From assembly GCA_016124755.1 (NCBI GenBank), contig WGNA01000011.1:62001-126000 (forward strand): a DNA stretch of 64,000 bases, in the 5' to 3' direction. The DNA is from Bacteroidota bacterium (GTDB lineage Bacteria; Bacteroidota; Bacteroidia; NS11-12g; UBA9320). The notes beneath the pieces were generated by a model. It was not told where the DNA came from and searched no databases. It saw nothing but the letters and a program-made list of their open reading frames with translations. Positions 1-8,830 of the stretch are shown here, in pieces (position 1 is the first letter of the stretch; each line of letters starts with the position of its first letter). Position numbers and translations under genes: made by a program.

Positions 1-1
1 G

Positions 2-1048
2 GTTGAAATTTTAAGTGAAATCCCTTCTCTTCAAATTCATCGAAACATCGGCGGACATGGAATCGTAGCAGAATTTATCTCAAAGTCGCCCGGTCCGCAA
101 ATCATGATTCGCGGTGATATGGATGCATTGCCGATTCACGAAACCGGAACTCCGGATTACAAATCGAAAACCGATGGAGTGATGCACGCTTGTGGCCACG
201 ATGGTCATACCACCATTTTAATCGCATTAGCCCAAAAACTTCACGAACAACCTGTTGAGAGCGGTAGTGTTTTGTTGTTGTTTCAGCCTTCCGAAGAAAA
301 TGGTCATGGAGCTCAGGCGGTTCTGAATGATGAAAAATTTATCTGGAAATCCGATTTTGTTTTTGCACTGCACAATTTGCCGGGGTATGAACGAGGAAAG
401 GTTGTTTGGCGAAACGGGTCTTTTACGGCATCTGTTATTAGTGTTATTTTTAAACTAAAAGGCAAAACATCGCACGCCGGAGAGCCGGAAAACGGAATAA
501 ATCCGGGAAGGGCAATGGCCGAGATGATGCTGAAATTTTTAGAGCATCACCACGATGTTCCGGATTCGGAAGATTTCGCGGTTATTACTCCCGTGTACCA
601 GATAATGGGAGATCATTCGTACGGAATTTCCGCCGGATACGGAGAAATTCATTTAACCATCCGAACCTGGACAGAAAATACACTTCAGCAATTAACCCGA
701 TCATTATTAGAAGACGCAAAGGTGATTTGTGCTAAATACGATATAAAATTAGAAACCGAAACCTTACAACATTTTCGGGCTAATGAAAATAATGAAGAAG
801 CCATTGAAATATTAAAAAGTGTTTTAACGAAGAATTCATTTCCCAATGAAATAAGGCCGTACCCTTTTAAATGGGGAGAGGATTTCGGATTATTTACCCA
901 GAAATTTAAAGGTGCCATGTTTGGAGTAGGTTCAGGGAAAAATCATCCCGCACTTCACAATCCCGATTATGATTTTCCGGATGAAATTATTCCGGTAAGC
1001 ACCGAAATTTTTTATCAATTAATAAAACAAACAATACGTGAAAAATAA
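2..1048 (+). CDS. M20-family amidohydrolase, 5'-truncated by the window edge
   Basis: Zinc-dependent M20D-type amidohydrolase, the family that includes hippurate hydrolases and IAA-amino acid hydrolases; it would cleave an N-acyl amide. The frame is open from base 2 with no start, so the N-terminus lies outside the window. Visible motifs are RGDMDALPI, the metal-ligand stretch HACGHDGHT near base 190, and PSEENGHGA with the catalytic Glu near base 295. The dimerisation domain and a C-terminal GVGSGKNHPALHNPDYDFPD segment, typical of the family end, are present. It overlaps the next gene (alanine racemase) by 11 bases, so the two are probably co-transcribed and translationally coupled. The true substrate cannot be told from sequence. 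Confidence 0.9.
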   Translation, partial: VEILSEIPSLQIHRNIGGHGIVAEFISKSPGPQIMIRGDMDALPIHETGTPDYKSKTDGVMHACGHDGHTTILIALAQKLHEQPVESGSVLLLFQPSEENGHGAQAVLNDEKFIWKSDFVFALHNLPGYERGKVVWRNGSFTASVISVIFKLKGKTSHAGEPENGINPGRAMAEMMLKFLEHHHDVPDSEDFAVITPVYQIMGDHSYGISAGYGEIHLTIRTWTENTLQQLTRSLLEDAKVICAKYDIKLETETLQHFRANENNEEAIEILKSVLTKNSFPNEIRPYPFKWGEDFGLFTQKFKGAMFGVGSGKNHPALHNPDYDFPDEIIPVSTEIFYQLIKQTIREK

Positions 1049-2195
1049 ATATGCCAGCCACATTGTATTAAGTCGATCGGCGTATTGGCATAACATTCAA
1101 TTTATCCGGAAACTGATCGGAAAGGATGTCGAATTAAGTCTGGTTGTAAAAGGAAATGCATACGGACACGGAATCCGCTATTTGGTGCCATTGGCGGAAG
1201 AAGCAGGCATCCGGCATTTTTGTGTTTTTAGTGCGGATGAGGCGTTAATGGTAAAAGCGGAAATTCGCTTTAACAGTGAGATTCTGATCATGGGTATGTT
1301 AACGGATGATCAGTTGGTTTGGGCGATTCAGGAGGAAATTCAGTTTTATGTTTTTAATAAAGAGCGTTTACATAAATGTATTGAATTAGCTAAAAAAATA
1401 AACAAGCCGGCACACGTACACATTGAGATTGAAACCGGAATGAATCGCACCGGTTTTTCTATGGAAGCACTTCCCGATGTGATGGAACTTATGAAATCGC
1501 ATCCGAATGAATTACGCTGGGAAGGAGTTTGTACACACTTCGCCGGGGCAGAAAGTATCGCCAATTATTACCGGATTCAACAGCAGAAAAAAATATTTAA
1601 AAAAGCAATTCAATTTCTAAAAAATAACGGTGTTAATCCGGGGAGAATTCACGCTGCCTGTTCCGCTGCGGCAATCCGTTACCCCGAATCCATTGCAGAT
1701 ATGGCAAGAATCGGTATTCTGCAATACGGTTTTTTTCCAAGTCGTGAGGTGTTAATTGATTATTTAACCCGAAAAAAAATTCAGGAATCTCCGTTAAAAA
1801 GAATTATCAGTTGGAGGTCGCAGGTAATGACGACAAAATATGTTAAACGGGGAGAATTTATTGGTTATGGCAATGCGTATTTTACCGATTCAGAAACGCG
1901 AATTGCCGTGGTGCCCGTTGGATACAGTCTTGGGTACAGCCGTTCGCTCAGCAACCACGGACGAGTTTTAATAAAAGGCAGATTTGCACCGGTAATCGGG
2001 TTGGTAAATATGAATATGATGTCGGTTGATGTAACGCACATCGACGGGGTGGAGAACGGAGACGAAGTGGTTTTAATCGGTCGGCAGGGTGAACAGGAAA
2101 TTTCGGTTTCTTCTTTCAGTGATTTCAGCGATCAGGTGAATTATGAATTGTTAACCCGACTACCGTCCAAGATTCCGCGGATTGTTGTTGATTAA
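1038..2195 (+). CDS. alr: alanine racemase
   Basis: PLP-dependent racemase that makes D-alanine for peptidoglycan in the cytoplasm. The 385-residue product has the PLP-lysine motif VVKGNAYGHG (Lys38), the GMNRTGF segment of the TIM barrel, and GYGNAY with the second catalytic Tyr near residue 270, followed by PVGYSLGYSRSLSNHG in the C-terminal beta domain. Length is normal for the monofunctional enzyme; the MurF-Alr fusion seen in many Bacteroidota is not present here. The start is GTG, overlapping the stop of the upstream amidohydrolase by 11 bases. It converges on the minus-strand lipoprotein gene that ends 5 bases downstream. Confidence 0.95.
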   Translation: MKNKYASHIVLSRSAYWHNIQFIRKLIGKDVELSLVVKGNAYGHGIRYLVPLAEEAGIRHFCVFSADEALMVKAEIRFNSEILIMGMLTDDQLVWAIQEEIQFYVFNKERLHKCIELAKKINKPAHVHIEIETGMNRTGFSMEALPDVMELMKSHPNELRWEGVCTHFAGAESIANYYRIQQQKKIFKKAIQFLKNNGVNPGRIHAACSAAAIRYPESIADMARIGILQYGFFPSREVLIDYLTRKKIQESPLKRIISWRSQVMTTKYVKRGEFIGYGNAYFTDSETRIAVVPVGYSLGYSRSLSNHGRVLIKGRFAPVIGLVNMNMMSVDVTHIDGVENGDEVVLIGRQGEQEISVSSFSDFSDQVNYELLTRLPSKIPRIVVD

Positions 2196-2199
2196 ATCT

Positions 2200-2805
2200 T
2201 CACAACGGACCAATGGAAAATTCGAATTCCACTAAATAAGATTTCCGGGAAAGTTTACGTATTGGTTTTAACGTAAATATTTCCATAATTTCTGAATCGT
2301 TCAGATATATGGGTTCATCAAATGATTTAATTCCAGGAGCATTAAGGTACTTTTTAATGGAGTCGGAAGCTATTTTTAAATTAACAGGAGAAAGATTAGC
2401 CGGATTAAATTCCATTAATAACAAAGCCGCATTTGAAAGCCAGAATCTGCAATCAGCAGAATCTCCGGAGAACCGCGAAGTTTTATATTGATACTTCAGG
2501 ACGTAATATTCGCAACCGCCGTGGTGAATAAAAAGAGAATCTCCGGTTGGTGATTTCACCGATTCAATAGCATTTGTTTCATTAATTAATACAAAGGAAG
2601 AATTCGGATAAAGCGTAGAATCAATAACTCTTTCTGGTCTTCCGCGAACGCAATCAGAATAGGTATCAATTGAATCCTTTTCCACTTTAATTTCAGTGGA
2701 TGGTAGGGTTTTATTCTTCGAATTTTGAGACTGTGTGGAACAGCCCGAAATAAAAGAGGCGAATAAAATGAAATAAAAAACGAATTTGAGTTTACGTGTT
2801 TTCAG
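2200..2805 (-). CDS. putative lipoprotein, apparent CTG start
   Basis: Unrecognised protein. The conservative start is a GTG at 2685 (161 aa), but the open frame continues upstream and encodes a textbook lipoprotein signal: charged n-region (LKTRKLK), hydrophobic core, lipobox ISGC, then a Ser/Thr/Asn-rich linker. The only candidate initiator ahead of this signal is a CTG at 2805-2803, which overlaps the TGA stop of the gene before it (CTGA). With that start the product is 201 aa and probably sits in a membrane. The signal sequence is directly visible; the CTG start is inference, and another non-ATG codon or a sequencing error remains possible. No domain recognised in the mature part. Confidence 0.6.
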   Translation of the reverse strand: MKTRKLKFVFYFILFASFISGCSTQSQNSKNKTLPSTEIKVEKDSIDTYSDCVRGRPERVIDSTLYPNSSFVLINETNAIESVKSPTGDSLFIHHGGCEYYVLKYQYKTSRFSGDSADCRFWLSNAALLLMEFNPANLSPVNLKIASDSIKKYLNAPGIKSFDEPIYLNDSEIMEIFTLKPIRKLSRKSYLVEFEFSIGPL

Positions 2806-3398
2806 CCGCGTCTTCTTTCTAAAAGAATCATCATCATTAAACCCAGCATTACGCGATCGTCGTCGTCGCTATCGAGTTCTCCAACTTTCTCCAACAGAAA
2901 TTCCTTCCCCCAAAACGAAGGTTGTTTTTTTAGCCGGATGATGTTTTTGCCATTGAGATCAGTAACCATGTAAGAAGGATTAAATACATATCCGGTGAAC
3001 ATACCGAGTACGGGAATTTCGCTGAATAATCCGTCTAAAACTTTTATCCAGGCATTTTCTTCCCGGATGTGGTATTGTACTTTTTCATTCTCATCTACCA
3101 AATGGTATTCTGATTTCCAGATGGATCTCCAACCTTTTCGCACAACCTTCCCGAACTCACTTCCATCGGTGTCGAAAAAGCTGTAGGCAGCGGAGAAGTC
3201 GAGCCATCGATCGGCTTTGATGGTGTAATTTACCTTGCTTCTGCTTTCATCACTAAAAATCTGAATGTCTTCTTTGAGCTTGAATATCTTCTGCCGAACA
3301 TATCCGACCACGCGGCCGTTGGCATCGGTTGCCGTAAAATCATTGGCGAGTGTTCCTATTTTAAAAACAAATCGAATAGGGAATTGCAAATCCTGCAT
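2802..3398 (-). CDS. LURP-one-related / scramblase-like protein
   Basis: About 198 residues with the beta-rich pattern of the LURP-one-related (tubby C-terminal/phospholipid-scramblase-like) family: alternating strands around phrases such as DANGRVVGYVRQKIFKLKED, FFDTDGSEFGKVVRKG and MVTDLNGKNIIRLKKQ, each ending in a short hydrophobic turn. Family members fold as a closed beta barrel around a buried helix; bacterial roles are mostly unknown. The C-terminal hydrophobic helix (VMLGLMMMILLERRR) fits that central helix. Cytoplasmic or membrane-associated; no signal peptide. It precedes and overlaps the lipoprotein gene at 2200-2805, suggesting joint translation. Confidence 0.7.
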   Translation of the reverse strand: MQDLQFPIRFVFKIGTLANDFTATDANGRVVGYVRQKIFKLKEDIQIFSDESRSKVNYTIKADRWLDFSAAYSFFDTDGSEFGKVVRKGWRSIWKSEYHLVDENEKVQYHIREENAWIKVLDGLFSEIPVLGMFTGYVFNPSYMVTDLNGKNIIRLKKQPSFWGKEFLLEKVGELDSDDDDRVMLGLMMMILLERRRG

Positions 3399-3605
3399 TG
3401 TGGCGTTTTATTGTTGTGTTGCAATAGTATGGAAATCATTCAACTTCAAAGAAGTTTAGGCGAAATGGATTGCACAAAATTTTAACATACCGATGCAGAC
3501 ACGGTTTTGGGAATTAAATGTTTTCGATGGTTTAAGATATCCGTCTTTGGTATGATTCAGTTATCAAAATCCTCTTAGTTCCTGAAGTATATCAACTAAA
3601 TATGG

Positions 3606-6542
3606 CTATTTCAGTTTGTACATTTTCTGCGTAAAATATCCAGTTTCGGTTACAATCTGAACAAAGAAAATTCCCTTGTATTCTACCGGTTTAATGGTAA
3701 TGGACATTGGATCTTTTTCACTGCTAAATGAAATTTCACGACCTACATAATCTGTTAATTTTACGGAAAGAATAATTTCTCCCGGATAAATAATTTCAAA
3801 TTTTTCCTCAAAGGGATTTGGTCGAATGATAAACGTACGGTCTAAGTCAGTTGCGGATAAATCCTGATAGTTAAATCCTGCGCTGGTGTCAGATGTACAA
3901 CCGTCGGGATTTGTATAAGTAACGGTGTAGATTCCATTTGTTTTTGGAACGATATAGTCGTGTGTGGCGCCGGAAACGGGAACACCATTCCGGTACCATT
4001 GATTTCCGTTTCCTTTTTTACTCGACTCCAGTTCATTGAAATTTTTAGAAATAACGGGAGGATCAGGAGGTGTCGAAAAGCGCACATTTACGGTATCTGA
4101 ATTAACGCAACCGAATTCACTTTTAACTTTATCGTAATAAATGCCGGCTTTGGATATTCGTATTTTGGTGGTTGAATCACCGTTGCTCCAATAATTTTTG
4201 AAAGAAGCGGAACCCGACAGATCCATAAAACCGGAACAACAAACCGTATCGGAAGGTAAATTAATTTCCGGGATGGGGTAAAGATTCACATGAGCAGAAT
4301 CCTGATAATGGCAGTTGAAAGGACCTGTGGCGTTCAGAAAATACCAGCCGCTTGAATCAACCTTTAAGGATTGTGTTGAGTCGGATGTGTTCCAATAATA
4401 TTTGTTGAAATTTCCCGCATCCAAAACTACGGTGTTTCCGCAGACAGAAGTATCTGACAGGTTGGTCTTGATTTCCGGACAATTAAAAAGCGCTACTTCG
4501 ATGTTGTCGAGAAATAAATTATTGCCAAATTTAACTTCCTTGTTTGCCACAAATGAATCTGTGTGAATTACGAATTGCAGCATTATTTTTTCATACGGAA
4601 TAAAGGAGTCGAGAACCAACGAATCTTTCATCCATTGATTGCAATTGGTCGGGGACCAGTCGTTATAATTTTTACCTTTAACCGTAGCCAATTCATCCTG
4701 AGTTTTAGAATAAATATTTTGAAAATGGAGTCCACAGTCGGTGGAAATATTTACATCTAAAACTGTATTGTAATTGTCGAAGGAAGTGGTGTAAGCGCGA
4801 TCGAACCTCAGTCTGGCTCGCTCGTAATTGCTAATGTCCACAACAGGACTGATTAAATATTCCTTTTGATTTTTATCGGTTCCGGAATTGGTGAAACTGT
4901 GAAAAAACAGGCACGTGGAATCTGCATTGGAACACCCCGGATTTTCATTAAAATCAAGAGCAGTCCGGTTGTCGGGATTTAAAATAAACCAGTGGAGGAG
5001 TGAGCTGTCTTTTGTGGTTTCGACCCAGCTTTGTTTGGTGTTTTCTAATGCAATTACTTTATAACACACAGCATTTTGCGGGATATAATTTCTAACTCCG
5101 TTTTCAATATTTATTAATTCAATTTCTAATAAATTTAGGGTGGATGTTAAGGGTACATTGGGCAACGTAAAAGATTGAGTCTTACCCGGAGCAAGTGAAT
5201 CGTAAATTAAATAATTAGAAATTTTATTTCCGTTTAAGAGCAGATTAACTTCAAAACTGTCGACAACGATGAAGCTGTTATTTTTAACAGTGAATTGAGG
5301 TTGAACCACCGAGTCACAAACAAAGATGTAGTCTTTAGCATCGGTAAAAATATCCAAACAATAGTCTCCCGTATCCAGCAGATGATTCCAATTCAATAAT
5401 TGCTTCCGTATATCCAACAGGGCGCCGTGCATCCGTTGTTTCTGACCATTGGTGAAGGTGTTTTGCAAACTGTGAAGTGAGTAGTCCATGTAATCTTCAC
5501 ACAAGTCGGGTTGGTCACTGGTAAAAGGAGTATTTTGTTCTTTGCTGTCGTTGATGCAGGAATTACCACAACTGGTTCTGGAAGAACTAGAAACTTCCTG
5601 AGGCGGTGTATCACAAACCCGGTCTCCATCGAGCAGACAATCGTTGTTTGGGATATTGCAATCGTTTTCAAAAGTGTGATACAAACCAAAATAATGACCG
5701 ACTTCATGAATTAAAGTAACACCGTGATCTGCCGATGAAGTGTAGGAAGTAAGTATGACAACACCGTCGTAAGGTTGGCCATACGCATCGGGCATGTATG
5801 CATAACCGGCGGCAAAATCGCATTGTGGCACGATATAAATATTGAGAAATTTCGTTACCGGAAACGCGTCTTTGCAAAAACCACGGACTGCGTTTTTCAT
5901 CTGAATATCTTTGGCCGAATTGGTGATTCTTAAAAAGCTGTCGGCCGGCCACCGGCAAATTCCGTTTAGACCGGAACCGGTTCCATATTGAAACCATTCT
6001 TTACTTTGGTTTTTATCAAAGGTTGCCAGTTTAAATTCGAAATGAATATCGACACTTTGAACAGCGGGATTTTTATTGGATGAACTGCCGCTGAAGTATC
6101 CACGATTCCGGTATCCGTCGTTCAGGTTTTTAATGAGATTGAGAATTATTCCATCAGAAACATTTGTGCTGTACCCCAAACCATCTGCGCTGCTGTGCAG
6201 AACGTGCACCACAACCGGAATGGTGTACGTCGGTTCCTCCAATGAACAATAAGGTTCGTTTTCAACCATTGCGGAAGCATCCGATTTCTCCAACGGATTA
6301 TGGTTATCCGGATCGGGTTGAGGTACCGGGTCGTTGATATGTTTAGACTGAAATTGATACATTCTGGATTCAAAATCCCGGTATTTCATTGAATCCATTT
6401 GTGAATTTCGAATTAATGCTGAGCCGCAAACGAAGTCGGATGTGGTCTGAGAAAGTGCATTTTCGGATAAAAATAGAAAAAGCAAAAGAATCGAGAAGCC
6501 TATAGCTGGTCGCATTCCAGTCGTATTCGCTGAGTTGACCAT
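3606..6542 (-). CDS. T9SS-exported M43 (pappalysin-type) metalloprotease
   Basis: Secreted zinc protease of 978 residues. A signal peptide (hydrophobic core about residues 13-27, ending LSQ) is followed by the M43 catalytic domain, about residues 100-385, with the metzincin motif HEVGHYFGLYH at 279-289 and many cysteines. A central region of about residues 510-690 looks like a jelly-roll/MAM-like domain, then two Ig-like segments with SprB-style 'NTSDSTQSLKVDSSGWY' pattern. The last ~75 residues (IIRPNPFEEKFEI ... FVQIVTETGYFTQKMYKLK) form a type A T9SS sorting domain. The start at 6542 gives a long n-region; Met10 (base 6515) would place the signal peptide at the very N-terminus and may be the real start. 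Monocistronic. Confidence 0.9.
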   Translation of the reverse strand: MVNSANTTGMRPAIGFSILLLFLFLSENALSQTTSDFVCGSALIRNSQMDSMKYRDFESRMYQFQSKHINDPVPQPDPDNHNPLEKSDASAMVENEPYCSLEEPTYTIPVVVHVLHSSADGLGYSTNVSDGIILNLIKNLNDGYRNRGYFSGSSSNKNPAVQSVDIHFEFKLATFDKNQSKEWFQYGTGSGLNGICRWPADSFLRITNSAKDIQMKNAVRGFCKDAFPVTKFLNIYIVPQCDFAAGYAYMPDAYGQPYDGVVILTSYTSSADHGVTLIHEVGHYFGLYHTFENDCNIPNNDCLLDGDRVCDTPPQEVSSSSRTSCGNSCINDSKEQNTPFTSDQPDLCEDYMDYSLHSLQNTFTNGQKQRMHGALLDIRKQLLNWNHLLDTGDYCLDIFTDAKDYIFVCDSVVQPQFTVKNNSFIVVDSFEVNLLLNGNKISNYLIYDSLAPGKTQSFTLPNVPLTSTLNLLEIELINIENGVRNYIPQNAVCYKVIALENTKQSWVETTKDSSLLHWFILNPDNRTALDFNENPGCSNADSTCLFFHSFTNSGTDKNQKEYLISPVVDISNYERARLRFDRAYTTSFDNYNTVLDVNISTDCGLHFQNIYSKTQDELATVKGKNYNDWSPTNCNQWMKDSLVLDSFIPYEKIMLQFVIHTDSFVANKEVKFGNNLFLDNIEVALFNCPEIKTNLSDTSVCGNTVVLDAGNFNKYYWNTSDSTQSLKVDSSGWYFLNATGPFNCHYQDSAHVNLYPIPEINLPSDTVCCSGFMDLSGSASFKNYWSNGDSTTKIRISKAGIYYDKVKSEFGCVNSDTVNVRFSTPPDPPVISKNFNELESSKKGNGNQWYRNGVPVSGATHDYIVPKTNGIYTVTYTNPDGCTSDTSAGFNYQDLSATDLDRTFIIRPNPFEEKFEIIYPGEIILSVKLTDYVGREISFSSEKDPMSITIKPVEYKGIFFVQIVTETGYFTQKMYKLK

Positions 6543-6632
6543 AGTAATAATTGACAGGTAAAATTAAAGGAAAGCTGTTAAAGTTTCTTGGTTCGGGATT
6601 TTGTTTACAAAACCAACTTACCTGAATAAAAA

Positions 6633-7834
6633 TTCGCCGCTCTCTCGCTCTAATGCGCTCGCGCTCTTTTCAAAATCGCTGTTACAGTTACCGTTACTAT
6701 TCCCGTGTTCGTTCGCTTCACTCACGATGACGCTCTTTTTTGGGTGAACGTGGGATTCTTCGCAGTACTCAGAATTCCCCGCTCTATCGTTCTAATGCTC
6801 TCGCGCTCTTTTCAAAATCGCCGTTACAGTTACCGTTACTGTTACCGTTACTGTTACCGTTACGGTTCCCGTTCCCGGGTTCGTTCGCTTCGCTCACGAT
6901 GACTGTCTTTTTGGGGTGAACGTGGGATTCTTCGCATTGCTCAGAATTCCCCGCTCTTTCGTTCTAATGCTCTCGCGCTCTTTTCAAAATCGCCGTTACA
7001 GTTACCGTTACTATTCCCGGGTTCGTTCGCTTCGCTCACGATGACTGTCTTTTTGGGGTGAACGTGGGATTCTTCGCAGTACTCAGAATTCCCCGCTCTA
7101 TCGCTCTAATGCTCTCGCGCTCTTTTCAAAATCGTTGTTACAGTTACCGTTACTGTTTCCGTTCCCGTTCCCGGGTTCGTTCGCTTCGCTCACGATGACT
7201 GTCTTTTTTGGGTGAAGGTGGGATTCTTCGCGGTGCTCAGAATTCGCCGCTCTATCGCTCTCCCGCTCTTTTCCAAAATATCGCGTTCCCGTTTCAGTTC
7301 CCGTTACCGTTACTGTTTCCGTTCCCGTTCCCGGGTTCGTTCGCTTCACTCACGATGACGCTCATTTTGGGGTGAACGTGGGATTCTTCGCATTGCTCAG
7401 AATTCCCCGCTCTATCGCTATACAGCTCTCCCGCTCTTTTCCAAAATATCGCGTTACCGTTTCAGTTACCGTTACCGTTACTGTTTCCGTTCCCGTTCCC
7501 GGGTTCGTTCGCTTCGCTCACGATGACTGTCTTTTTGAGGTGAAGGTGGGATTCTTCGCGGTACTCAGAATTCCCCGCTCTATCGCTCTCATGTTCTCCC
7601 GCTCTTTTCAAAATCGCCGTTCCCGTTACCGTTCCCGTTACCGTTACTGTTACCGTTACTGTTACCGTTACCGTTACTGTTTCCGTTCCCGTTCCCGGGT
7701 TCGTTCGCTTCGCTCACGATGACTGTCTTTTTGGGGTGAACGTGGGATTCTTCGCATTGCTCAGAATTCCCCGCTCTTTCGTTCTAATGCTCTCGCGCTC
7801 TTTTCAAAATCGCCGTTCCCGTTACCTTCGCTCC
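6633..7834. repeat. tandem array of 142-196 bp units with internal hexanucleotide tracts
   Basis: Seven near-identical units can be counted by their shared phrase GTTCGTTCGCTTC, which starts at 6707, 6879, 7021, 7175, 7335, 7503 and 7699 (periods 172, 142, 154, 160, 168, 196). Each unit contains a fixed part (TTCGCTCACGATGAC, TGGGATTCTTCGC, CTCAGAATTCCCCGC, CTCTTTTCAAAATCG) and a variable run of hexamers GTTACC, GTTACT, GTTCCC and GTTTCC. Most period differences are near multiples of six, so copy-number change in the hexamer run explains the length variation. The last partial unit ends directly at the ppk2 start codon. Open frames here in both directions are by-products of the repeat and are not called as genes. 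Confidence 0.95.
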
Positions 7835-8725
7835 ATGTCTTATTTATACGATCCTAAAATTGCCGTCACCGGAGGTGAGAATTTCCGGCTTGAAGAGTAC
7901 GATACAAAATATACAGCCGGGTTAATGGATGATGCGGAATCTGAAAACAAACTGATCCGCGACAAGCTATTGCTGTACGAATTTCAGCGGATGATGTATG
8001 CAACCGACAGTCATGCGGTTTTGCTGATTTTTCAGGCAATGGATGCGGCGGGAAAAGACAGTACGATCAGTCATGTTTTTTCGGGTATGTTTCCGCAGGC
8101 CGGGCATGTGCACAGTTTTAAAGCGCCGAATGCTCAGGAGCTGGATCACGATTATTTATGGAGAACGCAGCTTTGTTTACCGGAGCGCGGAAAGTTTTCC
8201 ATTTTTAACCGGTCGTATTACGAGGAAGTTTTGGTTACCCGGGTGCACACGTCCTTAATATTAAAGCAAAGAATACCGGGCATAGAAACCAAAGAAGACA
8301 TTGATGAAAAATTCTGGGAAAAGCGTTACAGGTCGATCCGCGATCACGAGGAACATCTGGCAGAAAACGGAACCATCATTTTAAAATTCTTTTTAAATGT
8401 GAGTCGCGAGGAGCAGAAGAAAAGATTTTTAAGCCGGATTAACACCGCAGATAAAAACTGGAAATTCAGTCTGGCAGATTTAAAAGAGCGGCAACACTGG
8501 AATTCGTATCAGCGGGCATACGCCGAAGCCATTAAACACACGGCTGCTGAACATGCGCCCTGGTTTGTAATTCCGGCCGATAATAAATGGTTTATGCGAA
8601 TGGCGGTATGCGACATAATTGTAGAACAGTTACGGATTTTAAATCTTTCATATCCAAAAGTAGGAGAGAAGGAAAAGCGGGATTTGGAAGAAGGAAAACG
8701 AATATTGGAATCGGAGAACGACTAA
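7835..8725 (+). CDS. PPK2-family polyphosphate kinase
   Basis: Polyphosphate:nucleotide phosphotransferase, moving phosphate between polyphosphate and nucleotides in the cytoplasm. The 296-residue single-domain product has the Walker A-like stretch FQAMDAAGKDST (Lys74), the SFKAP turn, the LDHDYLWR motif and the Walker B region FNRSYYEEVLVTRVH at about 124-138. The C-terminal half has the usual lid helix and EHAPWFVIPADNKW. I cannot assign a class (ADP versus AMP as acceptor). The frame is open for 99 bases further upstream into the repeat array, but homology begins at the ATG at 7835 (MSYLYDPKI), so the upstream part is repeat, not protein. Its promoter must lie in, or be supplied by, the repeat array. 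Confidence 0.92.
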   Translation: MSYLYDPKIAVTGGENFRLEEYDTKYTAGLMDDAESENKLIRDKLLLYEFQRMMYATDSHAVLLIFQAMDAAGKDSTISHVFSGMFPQAGHVHSFKAPNAQELDHDYLWRTQLCLPERGKFSIFNRSYYEEVLVTRVHTSLILKQRIPGIETKEDIDEKFWEKRYRSIRDHEEHLAENGTIILKFFLNVSREEQKKRFLSRINTADKNWKFSLADLKERQHWNSYQRAYAEAIKHTAAEHAPWFVIPADNKWFMRMAVCDIIVEQLRILNLSYPKVGEKEKRDLEEGKRILESEND

Positions 8726-8830
8726 AAACTCAATTGTCACCTTTGCCGGTTTGGCTTGCAGAAAATGTAAAAAAATTGTAACGTAGTGCCACACATCGAT
8801 CACCGGTGTAATTCCTAAAAGTGTTGCATT

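Noticed and set aside
5393-5997. Minus-strand frames inside the M43 protease gene
   Set aside because: They are alternate frames of the same coding region, with the genuine protein supported by its catalytic motif.
7098-7722. Open frames in both directions inside the hexamer repeat array
   Set aside because: They translate to low-complexity GTETVTV or SRYRSRY strings with no conserved start or domain; they are explained by the repeat.
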